Origin: Companilactobacillus versmoldensis DSM 14857 = KCTC 3814
GTDB taxonomy: Bacteria > Bacillota > Bacilli > Lactobacillales > Lactobacillaceae
Direction of reading: 5' to 3'
DNA length: 64,000 nt
NCBI RefSeq assembly: GCF_001434295.1
Contig: NZ_AZFA01000003.1
Coordinates: 1-64,000, forward strand
The notes beneath the pieces were generated by a model. The model saw nothing but the letters and a program-made list of their open reading frames with translations. It had not been told where the DNA came from and ran no database searches. Both the position numbers and the translations under genes were made by a program. Shown here in pieces: positions 19,257 through 27,243 of this stretch. Numbering within the stretch: the stretch's first letter is position 1; the number at the start of each line of letters is the position of its first letter.

Positions 19257-20084
19257 ATGGATTTTGTGGACAGAAACTTAAGCAGACATTTTGAAGAAAT
19301 GATCGAATCATCAACTAAAGGTTTGAATTTATATCAACATACAGATCTAACTGATTTTCCATATGCTAACATCGTTATCGTTCATGGTTTAGCTGAGCAT
19401 TCAGGCAGATATGACACCTTGGCTAACTTCTTTTTATCCCATCATATGAACGTCTTTCGATATGATCAAAGAGGACACGGTAAATCAGAGGGCAAACGAG
19501 GCGATCTAACTAATACAGATGAACTTCCAGACGACTGCAAAATCGTCATTGACATTGCCAAGTCACAATTCCCTAATCTTCCAACATTCTTATTAGGACA
19601 CAGCATGGGTGGACATACAGTTCTAAAGGTGGCCACGAAATATCCTGGCATCGTCGACGGCATCATTGCAACCGACCCACTGTCTATTTCTTTCGGTCCT
19701 AAAGTTGATGGCGATCCAGAATCATATATCAAAAATGACCTAGCCAATGGAGTCAACACCGATCCAAGAGTCATCAAAAAATATAATAGCGATCCGATGA
19801 ATTTAAAAGAATACACCGTTGGTTTGATGAACACTTTACGTGATAGTACATCTGAATTAAAACAAAATTTAGATAAAGTTGTCGATCCTATTTTATTATT
19901 GCATGGTGCTGATGACGGCATTATCCCAGTTGCAGACTCATTAGAGATATATCAAAAATTTGCCACAAAGGATAAAGAAATTCACATTTATCCACATTTG
20001 ATGCATGAAATTTTAAACGAGCCTTCCCGTAAATGGGAAATTTATGAAGAGATCCTTTATTGGATCAAAAAACATAGCTATTAG
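19257..20084 (+). CDS. Alpha/beta hydrolase (monoacylglycerol lipase/lysophospholipase type)
   Basis: A 275-aa serine hydrolase without a signal peptide. IVIVHGLAEHSGRY gives the oxyanion HG motif, FRYDQRGHGKSEG is the MGL/lysophospholipase signature, GHSMGG holds the nucleophile, and the C-terminal DGIIP and LMHEILNE segments supply Asp and His. Likely substrates are monoacylglycerols or lysophospholipids. ATG 19257 is chosen because AAGGGGG lies 9 nt upstream; a frame beginning at 19122 would run through a terminator. A perfect cre suggests glucose repression. Confidence 0.88.
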   Translation: MDFVDRNLSRHFEEMIESSTKGLNLYQHTDLTDFPYANIVIVHGLAEHSGRYDTLANFFLSHHMNVFRYDQRGHGKSEGKRGDLTNTDELPDDCKIVIDIAKSQFPNLPTFLLGHSMGGHTVLKVATKYPGIVDGIIATDPLSISFGPKVDGDPESYIKNDLANGVNTDPRVIKKYNSDPMNLKEYTVGLMNTLRDSTSELKQNLDKVVDPILLLHGADDGIIPVADSLEIYQKFATKDKEIHIYPHLMHEILNEPSRKWEIYEEILYWIKKHSY

Positions 20085-20090
20085 AAATCA

Positions 20091-20126
20091 AAAAAACTTC
20101 TAGACTCTTTGAGTTTAGAAGTTTTT
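20091..20126. terminator. Bidirectional terminator
   Basis: AAAAACTTCTAgACTC paired with GAGTtTAGAAGTTTTT, flanked by A and T runs, between the convergent hydrolase and two-TM protein genes. Confidence 0.85.
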
Positions 20127-20700
20127 ATTCATATTCAATAAAATGTGCATCAATTACAGGATAATGACCTGTCTTATCTAGTGAGTGCCCCTCACCATAT
20201 ACTTTGATACGGTCATTTTCCTTAATATTGGTAATTCCCTTGGCAAGATCGCTTAAATGGTAATCAACGACTACTAGATCAGATTGATTAGATTCGTTTA
20301 GATCCATAATTATTTGACGACCAACTTTGTCATTGGCAATTACTTTTTTGACTTTTCCCCATTGATCGATCAAGTGACCACGATAAAGAGAATTATTTTG
20401 TGACAGTTCAGTATAAGTCACATAATCATAATCAGATTGATTTTGTTTAAAATCCTCCACTGAAACCTGAGGTTTGCGATCATCTAAATCAGCTTTGACT
20501 GTATCGACCTTTTCAACAAATGGAAAAGAACCGGTAAATTGAAATTGAACTGGATTTATTGCATAAAAAATCACTGGAGCAAGACTGGCCAAAATCAGGA
20601 TGTACATTGCGTAATGAACCCATCTAATCTTGATAATTTGAATCAATGCGACAATGATCAAAATCGCCAATAATTCCCCAAATAAAACCGTAAGTACCAT
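20125..20700 (-). CDS. Membrane-anchored hypothetical protein
   Basis: A 191-aa protein with two transmembrane helices near the N-terminus (about 4-23 and 30-49), followed by a 140-residue soluble part that should lie outside the cell. Within it, SLYRGHLIDQWGKVKKVI and NDRIKVYGEG look like strands of an OB-like beta barrel (inference only). No family is recognised. AGGGGA precedes ATG 20700. It is probably transcribed alone; the next gene upstream, mgtC, is 82 bp away. Confidence 0.7.
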   Translation of the reverse strand: MVLTVLFGELLAILIIVALIQIIKIRWVHYAMYILILASLAPVIFYAINPVQFQFTGSFPFVEKVDTVKADLDDRKPQVSVEDFKQNQSDYDYVTYTELSQNNSLYRGHLIDQWGKVKKVIANDKVGRQIIMDLNESNQSDLVVVDYHLSDLAKGITNIKENDRIKVYGEGHSLDKTGHYPVIDAHFIEYE

Positions 20701-20782
20701 AAAATCCCCTAATCGTTATTTATTGTGGCAGTTTCAACAATTACTAACTGTATCAAAAATTTATCTATGACACCACCCCAAT

Positions 20783-21490
20783 TTATCCAGGTGTGACTGC
20801 ATTGACTTTAGTAATATTGTCATTCCCGGCTAAATCCTCAACGACGTTAACATAAGTTAATTTATGTGGCAACTTGACCTCATAAACACTCGTGTATAAA
20901 TAACCATCATCGGTCTTATTAGCTTTATAGCTGACATTGTTAACGACAATGTCTTTTTCTTTGAAATATTCTTGAATAAACTGTTTAAAATCGCTTTTGT
21001 GTAAGTATTGTATTTCTAAATTACGAACTGGACTGACGCGGACAAATCTCTTCAAAAATGCAATCACACCATAAACGACAATAAAACTAGCAATCGCGAT
21101 GACATAGTTACCCATTCCGACTGCTAAACCTAAACATGCAACTACCCAAAGACTGGCGGCAGTCGTTAGGCCTTTGATCGAATGATGTTCAACAATGATC
21201 GTTCCGGCACCTAAGAAACCAATTCCACTAACTACTTGAGCAATCAAACGAGCATCATCAGCACGAACGATACCCTTATATTGTGGATATTGACGAGCTA
21301 TTTCTAAAGCGTTGAAACCAATTTCTTTTTGGATCAATGCAATGATACAAGCACCTAGACAAACAAGAATATGAGTTCTGATACCTGCGGGACGATGTTT
21401 CTGAGCTCGATTATAACCAATCACACCTGAAATCACAGTTGCCAGGATCAAACGAATAACGACTGTTGCAATATCTAATTGAAATGTCAA
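20783..21490 (-). CDS. MgtC/SapB family membrane protein
   Basis: A 235-aa protein with four to five transmembrane helices and a C-terminal ACT-like cytosolic domain. The MgtC signatures are present: GVIGYNRAQKHRPAGIRTH, DDARLIAQVVSGIGFLGAG and HHSIKGLTTAASLWVVACLGLAVGMG. MgtC homologues affect Mg2+ homeostasis and acid or host stress; a role here is not proven. The start appears to be TTG at 21490 with only a weak GAAAGAAG ribosome site, so the N-terminus is uncertain. Confidence 0.9.
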   Translation of the reverse strand: MTFQLDIATVVIRLILATVISGVIGYNRAQKHRPAGIRTHILVCLGACIIALIQKEIGFNALEIARQYPQYKGIVRADDARLIAQVVSGIGFLGAGTIIVEHHSIKGLTTAASLWVVACLGLAVGMGNYVIAIASFIVVYGVIAFLKRFVRVSPVRNLEIQYLHKSDFKQFIQEYFKEKDIVVNNVSYKANKTDDGYLYTSVYEVKLPHKLTYVNVVEDLAGNDNITKVNAVTPG

Positions 21491-21558
21491 TTGAAGGACT
21501 TCTTTCTATTTAAGTTGCAGATATTAAAATACCTGAAAAAGGATTTCAACTTTTTCGA

Positions 21559-22008
21559 TTATTGTAGGTCTTTCAACCAAAGAGGTAGGACTTCCGATAA
21601 TTCTGAAAATGTTCGATCAAATCGATGATCGTACCATGGATTTTTAATTGCTCGACTCGAACCAGTAATATCATAAGCTTGTTTGATTTTTTCGGACATT
21701 CCTGCTGGAGCAATATTTTTAAGATCAATAATATTCTGGTCGTCCATTCCAATAACAATATCAGCGGCTGCTATATCATCAGCAGTAATTTGTTGAGCCT
21801 GATGAGCAACCAAAGGTATTGAATGTTTCTTAAGTTCAGCAATGGCACCTGGATGTGGAGAATTCCCAATTTCATAATTGGCAGTTGCCATAGATGAAAC
21901 AGAAAATTCTGATTGCAAATTATTTTTTTGCAGCAAGTCATCGAACATCATTTCAGCCATTGGGGACCGACAAATATTGCCTAAACAAACAAAAATAACT
22001 TTCTTCAT
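21559..22008 (-). CDS. Low-molecular-weight protein-tyrosine phosphatase
   Basis: A 149-aa phosphatase. The P-loop CLGNICRS occupies residues 8-15 with nucleophile C8 and R14, and the general-acid Asp lies in NPWYDHRFD near the C-terminus. It could act on phosphotyrosine proteins or small phosphate esters. AGGAG precedes the ATG, and it starts 10 bp after the HTH gene, so both are likely co-transcribed. Confidence 0.93.
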   Translation of the reverse strand: MKKVIFVCLGNICRSPMAEMMFDDLLQKNNLQSEFSVSSMATANYEIGNSPHPGAIAELKKHSIPLVAHQAQQITADDIAAADIVIGMDDQNIIDLKNIAPAGMSEKIKQAYDITGSSRAIKNPWYDHRFDRTFSELSEVLPLWLKDLQ

Positions 22009-22018
22009 GGGATCACTC

Positions 22019-22339
22019 CTATTTGATCAAACCTAAACGACGTTTGACGTCTTCTAACTGTTTTTCTAAAACGGGATCACGACGACTCAAGACATCTAAA
22101 GTGGAAGCCTGGTCATCTTTATCTACTTTTGATGACTTTTGATTATCCGTCTGCTCTTTTTTGCTATTCCTTGTAGAATCAGTCGATTTCTCTTCACCAG
22201 TTAACTCAGCTTGATATTTACGAACCCAAGCTGCAACTTGTTGATATGAAATATCATACTTTTGCCCGATTGCTTTATAGTCATTTTCCTTTAAAGCATC
22301 AGCAGCAATGTTTTTTTGTTGTTCGTTCGTGAATTTCAT
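22019..22339 (-). CDS. Small helix-turn-helix protein of unknown function
   Basis: A 106-aa protein. Residues 1-45 form a transposase/terminase-like HTH (ALKENDYKAIGQKYDISY then QQVAAWVRKYQ), followed by a hydrophilic Ser/Lys/Asp-rich linker and a C-terminal helix ending LEKQLEDVKRRLGLIK. The layout recalls orfA-type HTH proteins, but no catalytic partner or transposon ends are present. ATG 22339 is preferred over ATG 22348, which lies only 2 nt after AGGAG. It is upstream of, and probably co-transcribed with, the phosphatase. Confidence 0.7.
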   Translation of the reverse strand: MKFTNEQQKNIAADALKENDYKAIGQKYDISYQQVAAWVRKYQAELTGEEKSTDSTRNSKKEQTDNQKSSKVDKDDQASTLDVLSRRDPVLEKQLEDVKRRLGLIK

Positions 22340-22375
22340 TAGTATCATTACTCCTAAATTACATTATCAGTCAAA

Positions 22376-22402
22376 ATTATACCATACTGAAATGGCTGAC
22401 AA
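22376..22402 (-). promoter_or_regulatory. Promoter of the HTH-phosphatase pair
   Basis: Minus-strand TTGTCA (22397-22402), 15-nt spacer and a TG-extended TATAAT (22376-22381), 37 bp from the start codon. Confidence 0.55.
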
Positions 22403-22444
22403 AGTCATGCTAAGACTGATTTTAATATTCTTTTACCAAAATCA

Positions 22445-22467
22445 TTTTGACAATTTTTCAGTCAAAA
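22445..22467. repeat. Inverted repeat, possible operator
   Basis: TTTTGAC (22445-22451) and GTCAAAA (22461-22467) are perfect 7-bp arms with a 9-bp centre. A related half site and flank, CAGTCAAAAT, recurs at 22369-22378 and 22459-22468, so the promoter segment looks partly duplicated. The adjacent HTH protein is a candidate binder. Confidence 0.4.
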
Positions 22468-22627
22468 TATTATCCATACAATTAATAATATTAGTTGCTC
22501 AAAAATATTAAATATCAATCAAAAATTGTCAGCTAGCAGCCTCTGAATAATATCATTTTATAGTTATTTGATAGTCGAAAATATAATAATTACTTCGACT
22601 ATTTAATCAAAATACAGTTTTAAAGAA

Positions 22628-22669
22628 AAAATATCGTATCAATTCTAAGTTGAATTGATACGATATTTT
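22628..22669 (-). terminator. Strong terminator hairpin inside the gene-free region
   Basis: An 18-bp perfect stem (AAAATATCGTATCAATTC and complement) with a 6-nt loop. The minus strand continues with TTTTTTCTTT, the plus strand with a weaker GTTTTGG, so it best ends a leftward transcript for which no coding gene is visible. Confidence 0.8.
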
Positions 22670-23039
22670 GTTTTGGACTGTCAAATACAGTCTAGTCTAA
22701 TCCGGTGATTCAAATCATTCCTACCTCGGTAGAAATGACAATAAATTGGATATATTTTACTGAGCAAACTATCCCAAAGTTTTCTTAGATAAATAGAAGA
22801 GGTATCCAATCACCCAGTTATTTTGACTAACGATCACAATTACCCAAAATAGTTATTCTTATAGTCTTACCAATAGACTCATAATCTTTAGGTCTATACC
22901 AGTATAGTATTTATAAACAATTTTGTATACCTTGAATAAGCAATATCTAATCATTTAATTATTTATATTTGCTTAAAAATTTTACCACTACAATATTTTC
23001 GTTATTAGTAATATTTTCAGATTTTAAATTAAAATAGCC

Positions 23040-23137
23040 ACAAAAAACGAGACATTTCGTTTTACAGAAATATCCCGTTCAAGGTTTCTGACTCTTTGAA
23101 ATCACTTCGAGGAGTCTGTTATCTGATATAGATTATG
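23040..23137 (-). ncRNA. Predicted small RNA, about 100 nt
   Basis: A promoter (TTTAAA at 23167-23172, 17-nt spacer, TATAAT at 23144-23149, minus strand) predicts a start near 23137. About 60 nt further is a 13-bp stem, complete if two G-U pairs are allowed (23046-23079), followed by six Us. Between them an 11-bp imperfect stem GACTC...GAGTC can form. There is no reading frame with a ribosome site. It matches no RNA family I can name; the terminator could alternatively serve the mleR transcript. Confidence 0.45.
23042..23079 (-). terminator. Terminator of the small RNA or mleR transcript
   Basis: AACGGGATATTTC pairs fully (two G-U pairs) with GAAATGTCTCGTT on the minus strand, 8-nt loop, then TTTTTTG. 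Confidence 0.8.
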
Positions 23138-23143
23138 AAATAG

Positions 23144-23172
23144 ATTATATAGGAGTTAGTATTGTTTTTAAA
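23144..23172 (-). promoter_or_regulatory. Promoter of the predicted small RNA
   Basis: TTTAAA and consensus TATAAT with a 17-nt spacer, facing away from mleR and toward the terminator at 23042-23079. Confidence 0.5.
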
Positions 23173-23264
23173 TCTGTTTATGTAATCATTGCTGATTACG
23201 TCTGAATAATACAAAATTTTTATGAAAAAGACAAATTATTGGTCCATCAAATTTGATTAGTTAA

Positions 23265-24134
23265 TCATAATTCACTAAAAATATCAATTATCTTTTGCGT
23301 ATGTGGACCAGCCTTCAATGAACTACGGTAGATCAACATGATATAAAATGGTGGGAATGTCTCATCTACGACATTCAGCTCTTGGATCCCTTCAACAACT
23401 TGTAAGGCCGTCTCCGTTATCAAACTGATGCCTTTATTGCGCTTAACTAAATCGAGCAAAAGTCGGTAATCACTAGTTTGATAAATAACATTGGTAAAAA
23501 CATTGTACTTCTCGATTATATTATTGACGATCAATTGATGAACAGAACTTTCATCTAAAATCAAAACATCCTCATTTTGTAGGTCACGTATCTTTAATTC
23601 TTTAGGAAATTGACGCTCTGAACTGGCAATGATCTTGAAATTGTGGACTTTGATGATATTAAAATCAAAATTACCATTTTCTGGGATCCGTGTCGTCCCT
23701 AATAGTGCGATATCGATATCACCATTATATAACTTATCGAGCAACTCCTTTGAACCTGAACGAACTGGCTCGATCCTTGACAGGAGATCATTGTCCCGCA
23801 ACTGATCAAAAACAAGTGGGACTAAATAATTGGTAATGATTGGTGGAAAGCCCATTTTGATTCGACTGTCCCTGATCCTCTGCAAATCTTTTTGCATCAA
23901 ATGGTCTTCGCGGAGGATTTTTTTTGCGTGGGCTAAGATTTGATCACCAGCATGAGTCAAAGTTACCGAATTAGCATAACTCTTACGAACGATCAATTCA
24001 GTTTGATACTCAGTCTCTAATCTTTTGACGGCATATGTAATAGTTGGCTGACTTACGCCGAAATAATGAGCCGTGTCGGAATAACTCTTCAACTCCTGCA
24101 GCTTAACAAAATACTTTAAATCCTTAACATTCAT
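23265..24134 (-). CDS. mleR: LysR-family regulator of the malolactic genes
   Basis: A 289-aa LysR-type activator. The N-terminal HTH is clear (LKYFVKLQELKSYSDTAHYFGVSQPTITYAVKRLE), followed by a two-lobed effector domain. It is divergent from mleS, the arrangement of MleR in lactic acid bacteria, where L-malate is the likely co-inducer. CTATAAA/TTTATAG repeats in the 99-bp shared intergenic region are candidate binding sites. No ribosome site of the usual strength precedes the ATG. Confidence 0.9.
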   Translation of the reverse strand: MNVKDLKYFVKLQELKSYSDTAHYFGVSQPTITYAVKRLETEYQTELIVRKSYANSVTLTHAGDQILAHAKKILREDHLMQKDLQRIRDSRIKMGFPPIITNYLVPLVFDQLRDNDLLSRIEPVRSGSKELLDKLYNGDIDIALLGTTRIPENGNFDFNIIKVHNFKIIASSERQFPKELKIRDLQNEDVLILDESSVHQLIVNNIIEKYNVFTNVIYQTSDYRLLLDLVKRNKGISLITETALQVVEGIQELNVVDETFPPFYIMLIYRSSLKAGPHTQKIIDIFSEL

Positions 24135-24142
24135 ATTTTCAC

Positions 24143-24203
24143 CTATAAATATTTTTTATTAATTATAACACATTTGACTATAAAATTTATAAGGGTTTAT
24201 AGT
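24143..24203 (+). promoter_or_regulatory. mleS promoter with MleR-type inverted repeat
   Basis: TTGACT (24174-24179) and TATAGT (24198-24203) with an 18-nt spacer form the mleS promoter. A perfect 7-bp inverted repeat CTATAAA-N11-TTTATAG (24178-24202), fitting the LysR T-N11-A rule, covers it, and another CTATAAA half site lies 35 bp upstream at 24143-24149. Confidence 0.55.
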
Positions 24204-24233
24204 ACACAAAGTAATTAAACGGGAGGCATTTTT

Positions 24234-25856
24234 ATGACTGAAAAAGGTTTTAATGTATTAAATAACCCATTTGTTAATAAGGGAACTGCTTTTACTGAAC
24301 AAGAAAGAAAGGATCTTTCACTTGAAGGATTACTTCCTCCTTTCGTTCAAACTTTGGACCAACAAGTTGAACAAACTTACGCACAATATCAAAAACGTGA
24401 CTCTGATCTTGCTAAGAGAATTTTCTTGATGGACATCTTCAATGAAAATCGAGTACTTTTCTTTAAGTTATTCAGTGAACACGTCAATGAATTCATGCCA
24501 GTTGTTTACGATCCAACTATTGCTGACACAATTGAAAATTACAGTCGTTTGTTTGTGGATCCACAAAACGCTGCTTATCTTTCAATTTATGATCAAGACA
24601 ATATCGAAAAAACTTTGAAAAATGCTGCTGGTGACCGTGACATTAAATTGATCGTGGTTACTGACGGTGAAGGAATCTTAGGTATCGGTGACTGGGGACT
24701 TCAAGGTGTCGACATTTCTGTTGGTAAATTGATGGTTTATACCGCTGCTGCAGGCATTGATCCTAAATCTGTTTTACCTGTTGTCTTGGATGTAGGTACT
24801 AATAATCAAAAATTATTAGATGATGACCTATATCTTGGTAATCATGAAAATCGTGCCACAGGTGACAAGTATTACAACTTTGTTGATAAGTTCGTTGACA
24901 TTGCTGAAAAGACTTTCCCAAACATGTACTTACATTTTGAGGACTTTGGACGTAGCAATGCTGCTAACATTTTAAACAAATATAAAGATAAGATCTTGAC
25001 TTTCAATGACGATATTCAAGGAACAGGTATCATCACTTTGGCTGGTATTTTGGGCTCACTAAATATTTCTAAGCAAAAATTAACTGACCAAGTTTATGTT
25101 TCATTTGGTGCAGGTACTGCCGGTGCTGGTATCTTAAAACGTATTTTTGATGCCATGGTCGAAGAAGGCTTGTCTGAAGAAGAAGCTAAAAAACGTTTCT
25201 ACATGGTCGACAAACAAGGTCTATTGTTCACAGATACAGAAGGTCTAACACCAGAGCAAGAACCATTTGCTCGTGACCGTAGTGAATTCGACAATGCTGA
25301 TCAACTTACTGACCTAGCTTCAGTTGTTAAAGAAGTTCATCCTACTATCTTAGTTGGTACTTCAACACAACCTGGCGCATTCACTAAAGAAATCGTTACA
25401 GAAATGGCCGCTCATACAGAACGTCCAATCATCTTCCCTCTTTCAAACCCAACTAAATTAGCTGAAGCAACAGCTAATGATTTGATCAAGTGGACTGATG
25501 GAAAAGCGTTAGTTGCCACTGGTGTTCCTGCTGGTCCTATCAACTACAACGGCGTTGACTACAACATTGGTCAAGCAAATAACGCTTTGGTTTATCCAGG
25601 ACTTGGTTTAGGTGCATTAGCTGTTAATGCTAAATTACTTTCTGACGGAATGATCAACCGTGCCGCTCACTCACTTGGTGGGATCGTTGATCCTGAACAA
25701 CCTGGTGCTGCAGTATTGCCTCCAGTTACTAAATTGGACCAATTTAGTTTAACTGTTGCTGAAGGCGTTGCTGATCAAGCAATCAAGGAAAACTTGAGTG
25801 ACTCAACAGATGCCAAATCAGCTGTTGAAGACTTCAAGTGGGAACCTAAATATTAA
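24234..25856 (+). CDS. mleS: Malolactic enzyme
   Basis: Decarboxylates L-malate directly to L-lactate and CO2 with NAD+ and Mn2+, raising internal pH. The 540-aa length and the malic-enzyme fold are right: an N-terminal domain with [10 protein letters not shown], the [15 protein letters not shown] signature (about 140-155), [23 protein letters not shown] and the NAD-binding [12 protein letters not shown]. Malic and malolactic enzymes share these motifs; the divergent mleR and downstream mleP favour malolactic enzyme. GGGAGG precedes the ATG. Probable operon with mleP, 32 bp away. Confidence 0.95.
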   Translation: MTEKGFNVLNNPFVNKGTAFTEQERKDLSLEGLLPPFVQTLDQQVEQTYAQYQKRDSDLAKRIFLMDIFNENRVLFFKLFSEHVNEFMPVVYDPTIADTIENYSRLFVDPQNAAYLSIYDQDNIEKTLKNAAGDRDIKLIVVTDGEGILGIGDWGLQGVDISVGKLMVYTAAAGIDPKSVLPVVLDVGTNNQKLLDDDLYLGNHENRATGDKYYNFVDKFVDIAEKTFPNMYLHFEDFGRSNAANILNKYKDKILTFNDDIQGTGIITLAGILGSLNISKQKLTDQVYVSFGAGTAGAGILKRIFDAMVEEGLSEEEAKKRFYMVDKQGLLFTDTEGLTPEQEPFARDRSEFDNADQLTDLASVVKEVHPTILVGTSTQPGAFTKEIVTEMAAHTERPIIFPLSNPTKLAEATANDLIKWTDGKALVATGVPAGPINYNGVDYNIGQANNALVYPGLGLGALAVNAKLLSDGMINRAAHSLGGIVDPEQPGAAVLPPVTKLDQFSLTVAEGVADQAIKENLSDSTDAKSAVEDFKWEPKY

Positions 25857-25888
25857 TTAAACTATTCAAATAATAAGGGGATATCATA

Positions 25889-26851
25889 ATGGGAGCATTT
25901 ATTACTTCATTAGAGAGCGTTGCCGAAATCGTTATTGTGATTGCACTTGGTTTTTGGCTTCGTAATTCTGGTCGGCTCGGTGATGAGTTCAAGGGGAACA
26001 TTTCATTCTTGATCATGAACATTGCCCTACCTGCCTCAATCTTCGTTTCAGTTTTGAAATACCTTAGCCGAGATAAATTAGCTAGTTTATCCGGTGGACT
26101 TATTTTCGCTTTCGGAAGTTTTGCCGTCAGTTACATCGTAGCTTGGTTGATGACAAAGATCTTACGGATCAGAAAAGGTCGTCGTGGTACTTTCATCAAC
26201 ATGTTCGCCAATGCTAATACAATTTTCATTGGACTACCATTGAACATGGCTCTATTCGGTACAAAGAGTTTACCTTACTTCTTGGTTTACTATGTTATGA
26301 ACACTATTTCAACTTGGGCAATCGGTGTCTTCTTCATCTCCGGTGATGATCCAACTGTTGAAAAGAGTCAGAAAAAAGACTTCAACTGGAGAAAACTTTT
26401 ACCAGCTCCTCTAGTTGGTTTCTTAGTTTCATTAGTATTCCTATTGTTGGCTATTCCAATCCCTGATTGGATCACTAAGACATTAGATATGGTCGGTGGT
26501 ATCGTTACACCAATGTCACTTATCTATATCGGTATCATCTTAGCCGATGCAGGTTTGAAATCAATCAGATTCGACAAAGATACTATCTGGGCTTTGATCG
26601 GTCGTTTCATCTTCGCACCAGCTATCATGATTGGCTTTGTTCTATTGGGCGCTTCAATGGGACATGGCTTACCACAACTTGAATCAAGTACTTTGATTAT
26701 CCAAGCAGCTGCTCCAGGATTAGCGGTCTTGCCTATCTTAGTTGATCAAGCACATGGTGACGTCGATTATGCAACTAACTTAGTTACGACCTCAACCGTA
26801 CTATTCGTTGTCGTTGTTCCAATCTTAATGCAAGTCGTCAACTTTATTTAA
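25889..26851 (+). CDS. mleP: AEC-family malate permease
   Basis: A 320-aa transporter with about ten transmembrane helices in two repeats, typical of the auxin efflux carrier family (ALPASIFVSVL in the first half, PMSLIYIGIILADAG at the junction, PGLAVLPILVDQ near the end). Next to mleS it should import malate or exchange it for lactate. AAGGGG lies ahead of the ATG. The operon ends at a strong terminator. Confidence 0.92.
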   Translation: MGAFITSLESVAEIVIVIALGFWLRNSGRLGDEFKGNISFLIMNIALPASIFVSVLKYLSRDKLASLSGGLIFAFGSFAVSYIVAWLMTKILRIRKGRRGTFINMFANANTIFIGLPLNMALFGTKSLPYFLVYYVMNTISTWAIGVFFISGDDPTVEKSQKKDFNWRKLLPAPLVGFLVSLVFLLLAIPIPDWITKTLDMVGGIVTPMSLIYIGIILADAGLKSIRFDKDTIWALIGRFIFAPAIMIGFVLLGASMGHGLPQLESSTLIIQAAAPGLAVLPILVDQAHGDVDYATNLVTTSTVLFVVVVPILMQVVNFI

Positions 26852-26860
26852 TCAATTAAA

Positions 26861-26897
26861 AATGAGTACTCGTCAAAAGACAGTACTCATTTTTTTG
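26861..26897. terminator. Bidirectional mleP terminator
   Basis: AATGAGTACT (26861-26870) pairs with AGTACTCATT (26882-26891), then a T run; it overlaps the stop of the convergent 94-aa gene. Confidence 0.88.
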
Positions 26898-27171
26898 TGG
26901 CCAAAATCACGATTGTTTGTAAAATTTTATCCTTCCCCATCTTCAGTTGATTTTCTGGAACCTTGATGAATAGCTGTCCACCTCGATACTCAACACCAAA
27001 ATGGTCGGCTATGCGCGTTATCGTCTCATCTAAGGTCCCTAATGATTTCAGTTGTCCAATTACCCGACGGTCGACTTTTAAGGTACTAGATCCCTTCTGT
27101 GTGGATACATGAATATCGATCGAAGTCAATTGATTGAGTTTCAATGGAAAGGTCAGTGTTTTATTCATCAT
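26887..27171 (-). CDS. Conserved-looking 94-aa hypothetical protein
   Basis: No family is recognised. The 94-residue protein has no signal peptide or membrane helix; it looks like an alpha/beta domain with strands LNQLTSIDIHVST and a helix TLDETITRIADHFGVEY. GGAGG lies 6 nt before the ATG, supporting expression. It is divergent from the esterase gene, 72 bp away, and convergent with mleP. Confidence 0.65.
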   Translation of the reverse strand: MMNKTLTFPLKLNQLTSIDIHVSTQKGSSTLKVDRRVIGQLKSLGTLDETITRIADHFGVEYRGGQLFIKVPENQLKMGKDKILQTIVILATKK

Positions 27172-27243
27172 AGTTTTCCTCCTTATTACTTTTTTTGAAG
27201 ATTTGTTATACTACTAATGATAATAACTTAAGGAGGTTTTGTC

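Larger units (their letters stand above)
22340..23264. other. 925-bp gene-free, inverted-repeat-rich region
   Basis: No reading frame with a ribosome site is visible between the HTH gene and mleR. On the minus strand there are many short hairpins: a GCAA-tetraloop stem at 23182-23199, CTATAC/GTATAG near 22900, AGTCT/AGACT near 22870, GGATA/TATCC near 22748-22775, a CTACC/GGTAG stem at 22717-22740, GACTGT/ACAGTC at 22676-22692, and strong terminators at 23042-23079 and 22628-22669. A TTTGATAGTCGAA hairpin lies at 22567-22611. This density suggests structured RNA or decayed DNA rather than plain spacer. Confidence 0.55.

Noticed and set aside
22019-22339. HTH protein as a transposase orfA remnant
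   Set aside because: The HTH resembles such proteins, but no second ORF, terminal repeats or target duplication is seen nearby.
22340-23264. Decayed gene or insertion sequence in the gene-free region
   Set aside because: Reading all frames gave no stretch resembling a known protein; hairpins rather than broken codons dominate. Not fully excluded without a database search.
24234-25856. mleS as NAD-malic enzyme (maeA)
   Set aside because: Sequence motifs are shared, but the divergent MleR-type regulator and downstream AEC permease without citrate or maeK/maeR genes favour malolactic enzyme.
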